Source: Zeugodacus cucurbitae
Lineage: Eukaryota > Arthropoda > Insecta > Diptera > Tephritidae
DNA: 64,000 bases
Direction of reading: 5' to 3'
Assembly (NCBI RefSeq): GCF_028554725.1
Contig: NC_071670.1
Span: 31,490,001-31,554,000 of the forward strand
Positions 47,832 to 59,855 of the stretch are shown piece after piece; the first letter of the stretch is position 1; every line of letters starts with the position of its first letter. The notes beneath the pieces were generated by a model, which saw only the letters and a list, made by a program, of their open reading frames with translations, searched no databases and was not told the origin of the DNA. The position numbers were made by a program, and so were the translations under genes.

Positions 47832-50800
47832 TCTGCAAAACATTTGATTTCAATGGAAATTTCACTTTCATTTTCATTGTCACTTGTAATGGTATCGTAC
47901 TTTACATGCGTATTTGAATAAAATATCATAGTTTGACAATCGCTTATGAATTCCATTCCTCTCAGAAGGAATTTCTCTCTATTCTATTTCTCTCTCTTCA
48001 CAGTTGAGGAAAGTTCAGATGAAATCGACTATTAGACACACATTAAATGGGTTTTTATTACCAATGCCATTATACGAGTAGTAGTCTCGTGGTAATACTT
48101 CCGTAACTAATATATTTCCTAGCTGAAATTTTAAATTTTCATTCGCATGCACTACACTAAGTGTAATTTGCATACATAAATACAACCATGTAATGGTGTT
48201 TTATACATGTGTACTCACTTAAGACACTATAAATAGCTCAGTGTCGAAAACCCTAACTTAAGCTCACTCGAATCTTCTTTCGAGCTCCTAGTTGCCTCTT
48301 TAATTATTCATAAAAATTGCCAAGCAAAGGGTTGAGCTGCTCCTTATATTCTTTCCTTAGCTGATGAGCATAACAAAATATTTTAACTTCGGTCGCATAC
48401 AACTACTCCAGCAACGGATTATAGCTTTTAAAGGCAACTCACTAACTCCCAGATGAAAGATATAATTTTGGGTTTTTCATTAGATCGTAAAAGAAGGGAT
48501 GTAGTGCTACTTACTTACACATGCATTCTCTTGTATAAAGGTATATTCTACTTAAAATAGCATATGTGTTAACAGACATGTTAACCGCTTCACTCCTCAA
48601 AGTGGAAGTGTTTAACGGGTGTTAAAGTAAGCATCTCACAGCAAATGTTTGGTCATAATACTAGATGCAAAGCTTTCCACCTCAGATTTACTTGTTAGTT
48701 TATTTTTCACAAATATTAAGTTTAAGACACAGTTTAAAACTTATCTAGTGTTCTATCTTGTTCTATTCTTAGCCTAAAATGGGCAATTAGTTCAAGTCCA
48801 ATAATGTAAATTCCAATATCACACAGTTGAGGATAAAATTTGAACACGTCAACATAAAACAATAATATTGGGGAGTGCCTACCTCTCTATCTGTCAAAGT
48901 CGTTACAAAATATTATACAGATCAAGTTAGATATCCAATGGCAATTAATTCCGAACTCTCGACGTAAAAATTACCTTAAAGCTCATAGAATTTATTTTCA
49001 GGAAGTCATGACCAAGTATTTTCCACGGCATCATATTATTTTTATTAGCGTTCACTAATGGGAGTAATTGAAAGCATCACATTAAAAGCTGGAGTGCCGC
49101 TGAGCTCACTATTTATACGTAGACTTTACCCTTTACACTACCATTATTTTAATTAAGGGAATCGCACAGAAATATCAAACAACTTTACGGTAAGGTAGTT
49201 ATTATGGCCCAAAATACTAAATTCAACGGAAATATTTAATTATAAAGAAGTACAGATTTCACTGGTCAATGACACAGTAAAAGCCAATCAAACTTCAATC
49301 GGCATATATTATTTAATATAAAAGTTTACAAAATTTATATAAAAATATTAAATTTAGATTTATCATTTTACTCCTCACAACAATGCATAATTTTTGAACC
49401 ATTGACAGGTTAACACTAAGGACATATAAGTTGGAAAGCAGCAAGTTACATAAGTCCCGCTTCAACATCAAAGAAGCCATTCAATTTATAACAATGTTGG
49501 CACAGATTTGCTGTTCTTGTATTCCTCAGTGGGTTCTAATTAGCAATTAAATCAATCTTGTTGTTGAGTAGAAACACATTGGCGCATATGATATCAACAC
49601 TATTACAATGTTTAATTACCATTTTGAGTTAAGAACAGTATCGGTATGGTAATGCCACAAGTACCTATGGCTGCAGGTGGAATATATTAGTACTCTAGGC
49701 ATTTTGTTAACTCAATTTGCCCAAATTTTGTTAGAAAATTTTGTTAATTAAAAAAAACTTACTGATTTTTGGTTTCGGGGGATTTCTTCTTAAAAAAAAA
49801 TTCAACAAAATAACAATAATATTTCCCTAAACAACAACAAACTTCACAACAAATATTTTGCAAAACTAAAAGCAAAAAATACGGCAAATTTCATACAATT
49901 ACATTACTGTATGAGATATAATTTTGAGGGTAACACGAAGCAATATGTATTGTAAATACATTATTTGGAGAAAAGACAAATTTTGCTCGTGTATATGTGA
50001 AGTTGATGGTTTAAATTTTGCGCACCTCTGAAAGTCGCTGAGTTTTCATTTACAAATCGCAAGAAAAGACAGTTGACTAACTAATGGCTTGTGGTAAATT
50101 CCAGTCATCTAGTACTTAGTTATGTCTTATCAACAAAACAGCCAGTAAATAAATTTTTCATAAGCAGTGTAATATATTATTATTATTATTTTATTTTTTT
50201 CAAAATCTCTACTTATGGCACCTAAAGATATATTGTAAACTATACTATGAACATAATATCAAAAGTATTTGCAAGCCCAACCCAATACACCATCAACATT
50301 GTAATGCAATCGATAGCCTTGTAAATAGAATATTTATGAATGCTCTAATTGCTTTAATATTACGACTTTCTTATGTATACCAAAGTTTTATTTCAAGATT
50401 GCTTAGCCAAGAGTAAAATGTTCAAAGATTATATCAATTAAAATATAATAAAATATAAATATATCAATTTGAGCCAACTCTACAATCACGCCAAGTGTCA
50501 AAATGCATCAACAGAGTCATTCAAGTATGTTAATGTAAAATTGCAAACAGTTGAGAATTAAACATATTATATACAGATAAAGTATGTATATGTGAACACA
50601 AAGACTAACAATACGCTACACATTTGATAACAGATAACAATTAGTCTGTGTCTCTTTAAGTACGAAATTGTGAATAATTATTTTTATTAATTGGAATTTC
50701 TCACATATTGTGAATGTCTTCTGCCATCACAATTTGTTTTGTATACTTTAATCACCTTAATAGCTACTGGCTATCTTAAATTAATATTATCATAGATGCA

Positions 50801-51179
50801 TTCATTTTGCTTAATTGAATAGGAAGAAATATATAACAAACAATTTACCAATTTGTTGTGAATATGAAAGTTTTCGAAGGCAATGAGGCAATAAAATGAA
50901 ATAGTAAATTATAGCTGTCAAACTAATCGAATTTACATGTGCAATAAAAGTAATTTATGCGATAAAAAGTAATAAATAGAGTGGCCACTGAAGAAAAGAT
51001 GAAAATGAAGAAGTCTAATTAGTGAAAATACTCGTATATACATAATCATACTAAGCGATATTTGCATGATGTATTTTATTAATCCCCATTTTAGATTATT
51101 AAAAATTCTATCAATTTATTCTCTGCTTTTAATAAATTGATAGAGTATTATACTTCGATTCAGACAATATCTTATTTTC
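47832..51179. other. No gene seen; AT-rich spacer
   Basis: About 3.3 kb of AT-rich DNA with frames shorter than 60 codons. A TTA run lies near 50173-50190. No transposon end, RNA gene or coding motif was recognised. Confidence 0.3.
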
Positions 51180-51272
51180 CGGACTGACGGAGGGACCTCT
51201 ATTTATTATACTATTCTAACTCGTTTAGGTGTTTCATACAACCGTTATGTGAACAAACCTATTATAATTTCT
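51180..51272 (-). mobile_element. Diverged head fragment of a (GTCY)n element
   Basis: CGGACTGACGGAGGGAC, TTCTAACTCGTTTAGG and CAACCGTTATGTGAACAAA, in that order, match the reversed head region of the family. The core is reduced to one or two units. It is an old fragment. Confidence 0.55.
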
Positions 51273-51613
51273 TTGATTAATTAATTAAAACCTTATTTAC
51301 TGCCTGAAAAACTTGCAAAAAACTACTTCCGAAAAGTTTTTCTTTATCGTTTTTCTTTACTTGTAAATTGGTGAACTATTACCAAAATATCCACCAAAAG
51401 CTAGACTCATTACCTTTTATTGTTAATATATAATTGTGAATTTCAATTAAATAACAGAAACTCCGAAATCTAAAAATTGAATTCGAGTAAATTATTTAAT
51501 CGTATTTAACGTACGTTCATTTTTATTTCAATTTATTCCTCTTCGAGAAACATAAAATTTTAAATTTTATTTGTATTCTTCAGAATTACTTACATATTTA
51601 ATGCACTACAAAT

Positions 51614-52533
51614 CAGAGAGCAGCTTCGGGTATGTTCAATCACACTAGCTTAAATTCGGTACGAGTGTGTCGTAACACTCTTCAAACACGTGTTCGATCG
51701 AGTTTAGAACCCGAAGCGAAAATAACGCAAACGAACAATCAAGACGGTCCTATCTTCGAGTGCAAGCAGCAAACTCGGATTTTATGTATATTATATTTTC
51801 GGGTGTGTCGTGCACGTGTTGATTGTGATCGACACACTCAAGTGGCACTCGAAGACCAAAAAATAATAGATAAACATACGTACACACATATGTATGTATG
51901 TTGGCGTCGGGATGACGCGTTCTGTCTTAGCTTTTTAGGTTGAATAATTTGAATATTAGTAGTACATATTATAAAAGAATAATTCAATTTAAGAATAGAA
52001 TTCACTCAAAACTTATTTTATTTATTAATTCATAAATCATAAATAAAAAACATTTCATTGCACTTAAATATTTTAATTTTTTTTAAATCACAAATTTCAC
52101 GTGTAGACCAGATAAGGTGTTTGTGCCATTGGAAATGTTCTCACAATCCGAATTTTCTATCGTTGTCATTATGAATTATGAAAAGTAAACAAAACAAACA
52201 AAACCAATAATCGTTGACAATCACTACGCAATAATAGCATGACTGCCAATTACATACATACATATTCTGAAATTTTGTGCACACTCGTGTGTGACTCGAT
52301 CACATTCAATACGATCGGGTTAGAGTGCCAGCTCGTTCAGAAACTAGTGTCAACTCGGCACTCTGTTAAAATAAGCATATATGCTTGTGTTTCGAGTGTC
52401 GCGAAAGGCTCGTTCGTTTTGAACATGTCTCCAAGCGATCAATACGTGTATTCATACCGAAAAATTTGATCAAACAAAATCAGAGTGGACATTCGAGTGT
52501 GCACGAAAATGATATATCCGTTGCAGCTCTCTG
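51614..52533. mobile_element. Non-autonomous hAT element, 920 bp
   Basis: The left end reads CAGAGAGCAGCTTCGGGTAT. The right end, reversed, reads CAGAGAGCTGCAACGGATAT, so 16 of 20 bases match. The flanks are CTACAAAT (51606-51613) and ATACATAT (52534-52541), matching in six of eight bases and both with the T at position 2 and A at position 7 common in hAT targets. The subterminal parts carry many CGAGTGTG/CACACTCG words. Frames at 51632-51943 and 52239-52469 are not recognisable transposase. Confidence 0.72.
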
Positions 52534-52541
52534 ATACATAT

Positions 52542-53339
52542 GCACCATTTATAAATTTGGACAACACAGTTTTCGTGCTTTTTCAACGACATTTAATAAT
52601 GCGTTGCTGTTAATCTATTCACTACCCAATACAAAAAAATAAGTGTGTTAAAAAAATAACATGAATTTTAAAATTTCCAATAATTTATACCATAGAACCC
52701 CTGAAAAACATCGAAAATTTCCAAAGACTTGTACATTACATTGGCTATAAACTCTACTAAGCACTTTGATGGTTGAAACCAAAAGAATTCGGAAATGTTC
52801 ATGCTGCAAAATGCAGCATCGTTAAAGCTAAATACTAGCCAACACACCAGCCACATTATCAATTACTACTGCTGCCAACATAATCAGAACCTAGCTACAT
52901 CATAGCTAATGGTAAAATTTAAACCAGCTATAGGGCAACATCAACAAACAAATAAAGGCAATGCGCTGCAACGCAGATATTTTATAGCAGCCAGCAACAT
53001 TGTAATATTTATTTGCACCCGGCATTAGTTGCAAGTTGAATGATGAAATGCTGCAGCATATGCACTTTTTTGCCCTTCTCTACTCCAATTTTATTGCATG
53101 CACAATATATGCCGACTTATAATGTGTTGGGGCGTGAATTCCAATCAACAAGCGGCATCTCTTTAATATGAATACTCTTCACAAAAGCGACCGGACGGAT
53201 CCAAATTATTTTCAGAAACAAATTTTATGACGATTATTTAAAGTAAATTCGTATCCTCACAGAAATGTTTTGGAATTTTCACCAGTTTTCATTTAAATAT
53301 GTATATTTTGTACACAACAGAAGTATCGCTTGATTTATA
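52542..53339. other. No gene seen
   Basis: A 64-codon minus-strand frame has no motif. Nothing else was recognised. Confidence 0.3.
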
Positions 53340-53545
53340 TATTGTCAAGTGAACGTATCAGATGGAATCCAAAATTGTATTATATGGGAAGTAGGCGTGG
53401 TTTTCAACCAATTTCGCCCATTTTCCATGAGTAACACCTGGAAGTCAATATTATACCATATTTTTTACACCAACCTGAGTATAGTAATTCTTTATCATCT
53501 TTTCCATTAAATTTAGTGTTCCCGACGTTTTTTAGTACATCAATA
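53340..53545 (-). mobile_element. Internal fragment of a (GTCY)n element
   Basis: TATATGGGAAGTAGGCGTGG, CAATTTCGCCCATTTTCC and AATTTAGTGTTCCCGACG match the reversed interior of the full copies at 35.4 and 43.0 kb. Neither terminus is present. Confidence 0.65.
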
Positions 53546-54876
53546 ATATTTGTACATTAAATATTAATCCTCTTCTATAATTCTTCTATTTAGAATTATT
53601 CTATACTAAAAATCCCGTAGCATATTTAAATTTATGAATTCCGTTCATACTTGGAGACATCTGTCGTATTTATAAGCATGTAAAGAAAAGTATTATAACA
53701 AAGAACTTTATAGTTTGCTAACAATTCCAAAACGCTCCGCCTACAATAAATTATGTATTCGTACCCATATAGATTCAACATCAAAAAGTAATTAAACATA
53801 TATGGCAACATTTTTATAAGCTGAGTAACTTGTTTGCTGCATTTATGATAGAAACAAATTTGTATTTATAGATTTTGGTTGCGATTTGTAGTATTAAAAA
53901 TAAATAACATAATAACTCATCTGTTCATGCAGATAACAGTACAGAAAATTCGGATACTTTTGCATACTTGTACTGTGTATGGCAGCAGAGCAAATTTTAT
54001 TTTGTAGCCACTTCCAGGGCGCTAAATTGACACCTAACGCTTCACCATGCAATTTAAATATAAATTGTTGAGTTTCTTCTCACAATGTTTTCTTTCTGTC
54101 ATCCAATTTCAACTAAACCATATCTTACATTCACGTCGTTGGCGACAAGTTCTTTGAATCTTTGCTATGAATGGGATGTCTTTCAAAATACTTTTATTTA
54201 GTTATTCGGCGAGAAGCTTAAATAGGATATGTTCTGTATTCTACAGCGGCAGTACTTACCTAATCAAAATATGAATAAAATACAAGTCTTTCTTACAGAT
54301 GATTTATGCATACTTATTTCGCAACTGCAATCGCCGTTGTATTCGTCACGAATCACGTGCTGCAATAATGCAGAAGATTTCAACATACTTTACGGTTTTG
54401 TATTCAAACAATATAACACTCGTTCTACATTTTCTATAGCGAAGAAGAAAATTGCAAATTGCAAAATTGAATCTTCCTTTTAAAGCCGCTCAAAAGATTA
54501 AGTTTACACGTCGTCATCGTAGTTATCACTTTGCACAAGCATGGAATATATAATACTTAAAGGCTAAAAGCGAAATGATGAGGAAAATGAAAAGTTGGTA
54601 TCTATAACTACGAGTATGTACGTCTATACGCTTGAAAAAAATTGTCATACTCTAAGAAGTGCTGAGACTGAGACGAAATACTGATTTGTGACCAATGAAA
54701 TTAAATAACGCTTTTACACTTTCTCCTCGGATTTTATTGCGAAAATATATGTATATGTATAATTGTAGTCTTCAGGATTTCTTTGACTGTGGATTTTATG
54801 GATAGTAAATTAGTAGTTCAAAATGTATTTTTAAACTTTTTGGTTAACCATTAATGAAGTCATTTATGAGTTGTTC
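53546..54876. other. No gene seen; AT-rich spacer
   Basis: An 84-codon plus-strand frame at 54229-54483 has no recognisable domain. No other feature was found. Confidence 0.3.
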
Positions 54877-54951
54877 GGCATAAGCAGGGATGGGCACCAC
54901 CACAATCAAACGAGCATCACAAAATGAGATTGTGTTAGCTTACTGTGGTAC

Positions 54952-55508
54952 CAAGAATGATAGAAGACAAGATTTCGACAGGCTGAAGCGTTCACGACCC
55001 ACGATTGGGAATAGGCAACAGAAGAATTGTCAAATGGAAAACGGAAATGTGAAACATAGTGAACCAAATTGAATAATGGGCAGATAAAATATCACAATGA
55101 ACGTAATTCTTAAAATCTTCATTTATAAAATGATCCAATATAATAATGCCTATTGATAATTAAAATTATAAGTTTTGTTACAAAAAATTCGCCATTTTGC
55201 CAACTTTTTTGTTGTTTGGAAAAGTGAAAAAAATTCTTTATAAACGACTTTTTTGTACTATTATTGTTTAATTCCGCAATTGCGGACTTCTTTTTCAAGT
55301 TAATACATTTTTCACTTAGAATTTAAAATAATAATTAATCACTAGCCTTGACTACAGCTCTTTGTTTTGGTTTTATTGTTTTGTACCACTGTGCAATTTT
55401 GTTTTGCTCGCGTGTTCGGGGTCGTGAAAGTTGTCACTCAACAGGAACTAAAAACCCAAAAAAGCTAACTGTAAACGCCTGTCGTAATCTTGTCTTCTAT
55501 CCTTCTTG
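54952..55508. repeat. Inverted repeat with 32-base arms
   Basis: Arms 54952-54983 and 55477-55508 differ at two of 32 positions; their core is GATAGAAGACAAGATT. A short further match, TTCACGACCC, lies beyond the arms (near 54991 and, reversed, near 55422). Confidence 0.85.
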
Positions 55509-55627
55509 ATTATATCGTCGTTTATTTATCGTATTGTCCCATCGTAGGTGCTCGTTTTACGCTCTTCGCTTCTGCGTGTTAGTGACAATCGGTGTGTGTA
55601 CGTATACGATCTTTTAGCACCTGCTAA

Positions 55628-56606
55628 AGCTCCAGTTACCGATGCTTGACTTGACTCAGCTCGAAAAATTTGGCTTGGAAAACTTAGATGTAGTTATACT
55701 TCACACAACTTCAACTTCAGCTGTTATTATTATAGTTTCTGGGTAGAGTTGCCAGATGTTCAGATTTAGCTTAAAAATTAAGTTTTTTAAATTAAAATAT
55801 CACCAAGATTGAAGATTTTAAAACTAGTATACAAAAGAATCTTCACTATTAGGAAATCTGTGAACACGTGAAGATTTTCTGTTTGAAAGAAAACTCTTTA
55901 ATAAATATATGAATATAGCTTTGAGCAGAATAGCACAAAAGAAACGTGCACGCGTAGTTCAGTTTTTCGATATTTAGCATTGTTAGAAGATGTAATAAAT
56001 TGGAGCCAGCCAAGCGTATAAATGATAGGTGAATAAATAATTTATTCAAATTGTATTTGAACATTTACAATAAATTTTCCATTACATAAATTCGCAATAT
56101 ATTTTTTTCTGAGCAGATCACCACAAATTCTCTGAGAGATTCGCAATAGTTATGTTTCTGTTGCAAAATTTACCCTCATATCGTACCTATTTGATTTTAT
56201 TTGTTTATTGCACTTAAAGTATTTGCGTTATAAATAAAATAAAATATTTTTTTATTAAACACATTAAAAAATAATTGTTGTGAAAAAGGTATTTTCCTCT
56301 GAATTATCTTATTTTTTCCTTATTTGAAGATTTATAAATATTAAAGATTAGAATTTTAACATATTTAATTTTAAACGAAAACATTCAGGCAACACTGGAA
56401 TAGTGTCATAATGAGAATGAAAAGAGAAGCAGTGAGAGAGGGAGAGCAGTTCAAATGTCAACGTAACTTAGAGTTCTAAATTCAACAGACTTTCAAGTCA
56501 AGTCATGCGTTCGGTAATCAAATACAAGCAAAGCCCATTAAACGGATCTTTTATGTGACAGTTCTCAAGTCTCTCTAGGTCAAGTCAAGCATCGGTAACT
56601 GGAGCT
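55628..56606. repeat. Inverted repeat with perfect 28-base arms
   Basis: Arms at 55628-55655 and 56579-56606 are exactly complementary; their core is CCAGTTACCGATGCTTGAC. The space between, 923 bases, is AT-rich and non-coding. The right arm lies 20 bases inside the hAT end. Confidence 0.9.
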
Positions 56607-56634
56607 TAAGACTTTGCCCATGCCTGGACATAAG

Positions 56635-57077
56635 TATTGTCACGCAGAAGCGTTCATGCGACCTTTGAACCGCATAAGTCACGACAAACTTACAGAGCTA
56701 ATTGCGCGGCATACTTAAAATGTGCGTGTATTTATTTACCAAATAAAGAAAGTCTGTACGATGTTTAAAAATGAGTATCACTAATTAGTTCAATTATGTT
56801 CAATGAGCTTCATTTTTTTGTTGGTATTTTGATACATTTTTGTGTAAGTTATGATTGGTTGAAGAACGGATTCTTCACTATGATAAGTAGCGAGCCTCAA
56901 AATGGACATAGTCATTGTAAATGTAGACAATTCTACCACTACTACTACCCTTACTAGTTGAAGCGAAGTGGCCGCTTCTGTTATATATTTCATTTCGTGA
57001 CCAAAAAATTTAAAAAATAAGTAATCCTTTTTGATTCCTTAAGACAGTAAAAATTTGATCGAAATACATATTTAATT
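56635..57077. other. No gene seen
   Basis: A 67-codon minus-strand frame has no motif. Nothing else was recognised. Confidence 0.3.
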
Positions 57078-57452
57078 TGTATACTCTCGCTTGTTGCAAA
57101 GGGAGTAAAGTATTTTTGTTCACGTAACGGTTGTATGTAACACTTAAAACGAAGAGTTATTTATAGAGTTATATAAAACAATGTAATCAGGATGACAAGT
57201 AGATTAGACATTTGAACAAAACCACGTTATAACTAAGCCTACCTCCCATACAAGGGCTATTTTGAAAACTACTAAAAATGCTTTAATTCAGTAAGGAAAA
57301 GCATTGCAAAGTATACAGAATTATAAATTGAAGTGTCTCGTCCACTTATGGGTCAAAAAAATTACTCGACCAATTACAACGAAATTTGGTTCGTAACATT
57401 TTCTTGTCATCCCAATACTATACTTTGAAAATGGGCGAAATCGATTTACAAC
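57078..57452 (+). mobile_element. (GTCY)n element, left part of an interrupted copy
   Basis: GTATACTCTCGC starts the head at 57079. ATCAGGATGACAAGTAG, TCCCATACAAGGGC, CCACTTATGGGTCAAAA and TGGGCGAAATCG follow. The GTCY core is deleted. Similarity stops at 57452, where a LINE fragment begins. Confidence 0.7.
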
Positions 57453-57454
57453 CA

Positions 57455-57870
57455 GTGGTGCCAAAGACACCTTCTTAGTCCATTCGTTGAAATCGCGACA
57501 CACTATTTTGGCATCGTGGCGAGAGCAGTGCTGGTAGGTGCGTTCTAGGCGCTCATAGATGATAGGTCATGATCATCCTTCTCTTCCAGTGTTTGACAAA
57601 TAAAGGATATGTTGGAGAATGCCTGGACTCAGCGACAGAGTCTCTCTCCCACTATAAATGCCAAACCGAATTTGCACTCCTTTATATGTCTGTTGTAGTA
57701 GATGTCAGATGGACGTGTCCTTGTCCCGTCCATCGCAATTCTTGAATGGCGATGATGTCAGCCCTAAGTCGAATGAAAACATCAGTCAGATGGGCAGAGT
57801 CAGCTTCCCAATTAAGGGACCGTACATTCCAGATGCCTACCCTCAAACCATGAGCCTTAATCATCAAAAG
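57455..57870 (-). pseudogene. Endonuclease-domain fragment of an RTE-like LINE
   Basis: The minus strand opens with GLRVGIWNVRSLN and RADIIAIQELRWTGQG, the start of an apurinic-like endonuclease domain, where the Asn of WNVRS and the Glu of QE are active-site residues. After frameshifts come YYNRHIKECKFGLAFIVGERL and CRDFNEWTKK, the latter matching the GDFNA region. Insect genomes often carry such sequences annotated as craniofacial development protein 2-like. The fragment is the 5' portion only, which is unusual for LINEs, so it was probably cut out of a larger copy by later rearrangement or insertion. Confidence 0.8.
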
Positions 57871-57876
57871 GGGACA

Positions 57877-58027
57877 GACATCCGGATTTTAACTCTACTA
57901 GTCACCCTGAACACTTTGGTAGATAAAACCCTATATCTTACTTGTTTAGTTTTAGGTGACACAAACTACCGTTAGCTGATGAAAACTATTACTATACTCT
58001 GTGCAAGATGTTGCGAGAGTATAAAAA
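57877..58027 (-). mobile_element. (GTCY)n element head in reverse orientation
   Basis: GGACAGACATCCGGATTTT, CACCCTGAACAC, CTATATCTTACTTGTTTAG and TACTCTGTGCAAGATGTTGC with GAGAGTATAAAA form the reversed head with its hairpin. With the plus-oriented head at 57078 it encloses the LINE endonuclease fragment, so the two heads face outwards. Confidence 0.75.
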
Positions 58028-59685
58028 TTGAGTATTTGATATATAATGCTCCGCCAAATTGGTAGAGGGAAAATGCATCCGAAATTATTTACTGCTTTTG
58101 GGAATTGACCGTGCTCTAAGGAAACGAAAGAATGGCAAAGAGGAAGAATTTGATGCATGAGCATTTTATTCGGATATTGTGCGACTTTTAACTTTTGGTT
58201 ACAAATATATTTATTTATAGAGTAGTGATATCATATTTATTATATTCACAAAATATGTAAGTGTGTGGGAATAAGCGTGCACTTGTGTATATGAATCTAC
58301 GCGCCAAATAAGAAGACGATCAAAGTTGACTGACTAAGGGAAACCGAGTGTACCACAGTGTAACAGTCAAACTGCTTTTTGTAGAAACGATAAAAGGAAA
58401 TGCGGCAAAATAGGAAACTGTCATTACCTTTGGCCTTCGACTGCATTTAATGTGAAAATATGAGAAAGAAAATATCGAAAATATATATTGTCTGAGAAAT
58501 CAATGGTGAGAAGTGAGTCAATAAAGGAAATTCCTAAGATTTACACTGAAATAAAAATCTCCTTGAGCGTTCAAGCAGTCGTACTTACATGCACGAAAAT
58601 ATTATGTACGAGACGAACGTCACATTTAAGCATAAATAGTTTTAAAGAGTTCTCCTAGAATTACTTCTTTTCCATATCTTAAAAAAGTTTTCGGGTTTTC
58701 CGGTCAGAAACTGAAAGTTAAACGTAGCGCTAAATTGAGTGGTAAGAGGGATAATTCGCATGTTATGTTGTTCAACTGTCAATCATTCAATTAGTTTCTA
58801 CCACTAAATCACATTATTGGAAAATGTACTTTGAAAACACTCACTGCTAAATTTGCTTCAATCTGCGGTTTGATTGACCCAATAAAATCAATCAAAAAAT
58901 TCATATATGTAGTTTATACATAGGAGCAGACATACATACATATCTTCTTTTTTTACGATTCAATAAATATAAATCAAGTATTTGAGAGAAGTAAGAGCTT
59001 CTTAGTATATACCTTATAAATTAGAATCGAAACTTTTGGTAAGATTGCGATTGTCTTTAAAAATAAGAATACCAATTCTGATTCACGTTGCGTCGCTAAC
59101 TTACTCATTCTACTCAGTTATTGCGTATTGCATTAAACCCTTTAAGTATGTGATACTAAAATTGCAAATTATAGAATTTATATGACAAATGTCCTTACTT
59201 ATTAGTTTGTATATATATCATACCACAATAAAAATAATTTATTTATTTATTTACAAGAGAAATAATACTAAATAATTACTCCACTAAGATAGGCCAAACC
59301 ACTATTAAAAAATAATAGGGAACTCTCTGCTAAGTTAGAAGAATCACTGGAAATTTAACTATGTTGCCTGACCTACCGAAACAAAATAAGGTTGAATGGA
59401 CAGAGTATAGGACATTGTGTATAAGAAAATGGAGGGTTAGGTGTAAATCCCCAACGATATTCCTTTAAGATGCCTAATTACAAAATCCAAAATCTAATAC
59501 GAAATATGACGCTATTAAGGTTCAATAGAATCGAACCTTTTGTTTACTCCAATTACTTTTTGGGTAGTACTAACTTCCTGTACCTGAGGATCACAACATG
59601 TCTATTAATGGCTTTGATGCGGTCACTTAAAATCAGGCTTTTGGAACGTCAAGCTATCAACTATCCAACCAACTGAGTTGATATG
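58028..59685. other. No gene seen; AT-rich spacer
   Basis: There is a (TTTA)n run near 59234-59252 and a 68-codon frame at 59470-59676 without motifs. No other feature was recognised. Confidence 0.3.
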
Positions 59686-59855
59686 ATATAACTCGAACTT
59701 CTATAACTCGAAGTTCTCCATAACTCGAACTCTTGAATTGGCAATAGAAGTAAAATTTGCAAATTGCTCCTAACTCGAAATTCTCTGTAACGTGGAAAAT
59801 TAGCGAAATCGATTTTTTGTGGCTAATGGTGATTCGAGTTAGGGAAGTTCAACTG
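59686..59855 (-). mobile_element. pogo-like MITE or fragment
   Basis: Read on the minus strand from 59855 the sequence begins CAGTTGAACTTCCCTAACTC beside TA (59856-59857). The word TAACTCGAA recurs five times across the 170 bases, three of them near the left border. Such TAACTCGAA-rich ends beside TA are typical of pogo/Tigger-like elements. A clean left terminus was not found. Confidence 0.55.

Larger units (their letters stand above)
54885..56626. mobile_element. Non-autonomous hAT element, 1742 bp, with two internal inverted repeats
   Basis: The left end reads CAGGGATGGGCA and the reversed right end CAGGCATGGGCA, one difference in twelve; CAGGGATGGGCA is a common hAT terminus. The flanks are GGCATAAG (54877-54884) and GACATAAG (56627-56634), an 8-base duplication with one difference. 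No transposase is recognised. Two inverted repeats lie inside: 54952-54983 with 55477-55508, and 55628-55655 with 56579-56606. The latter reaches close to the right end, suggesting a composite structure. Confidence 0.75.
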
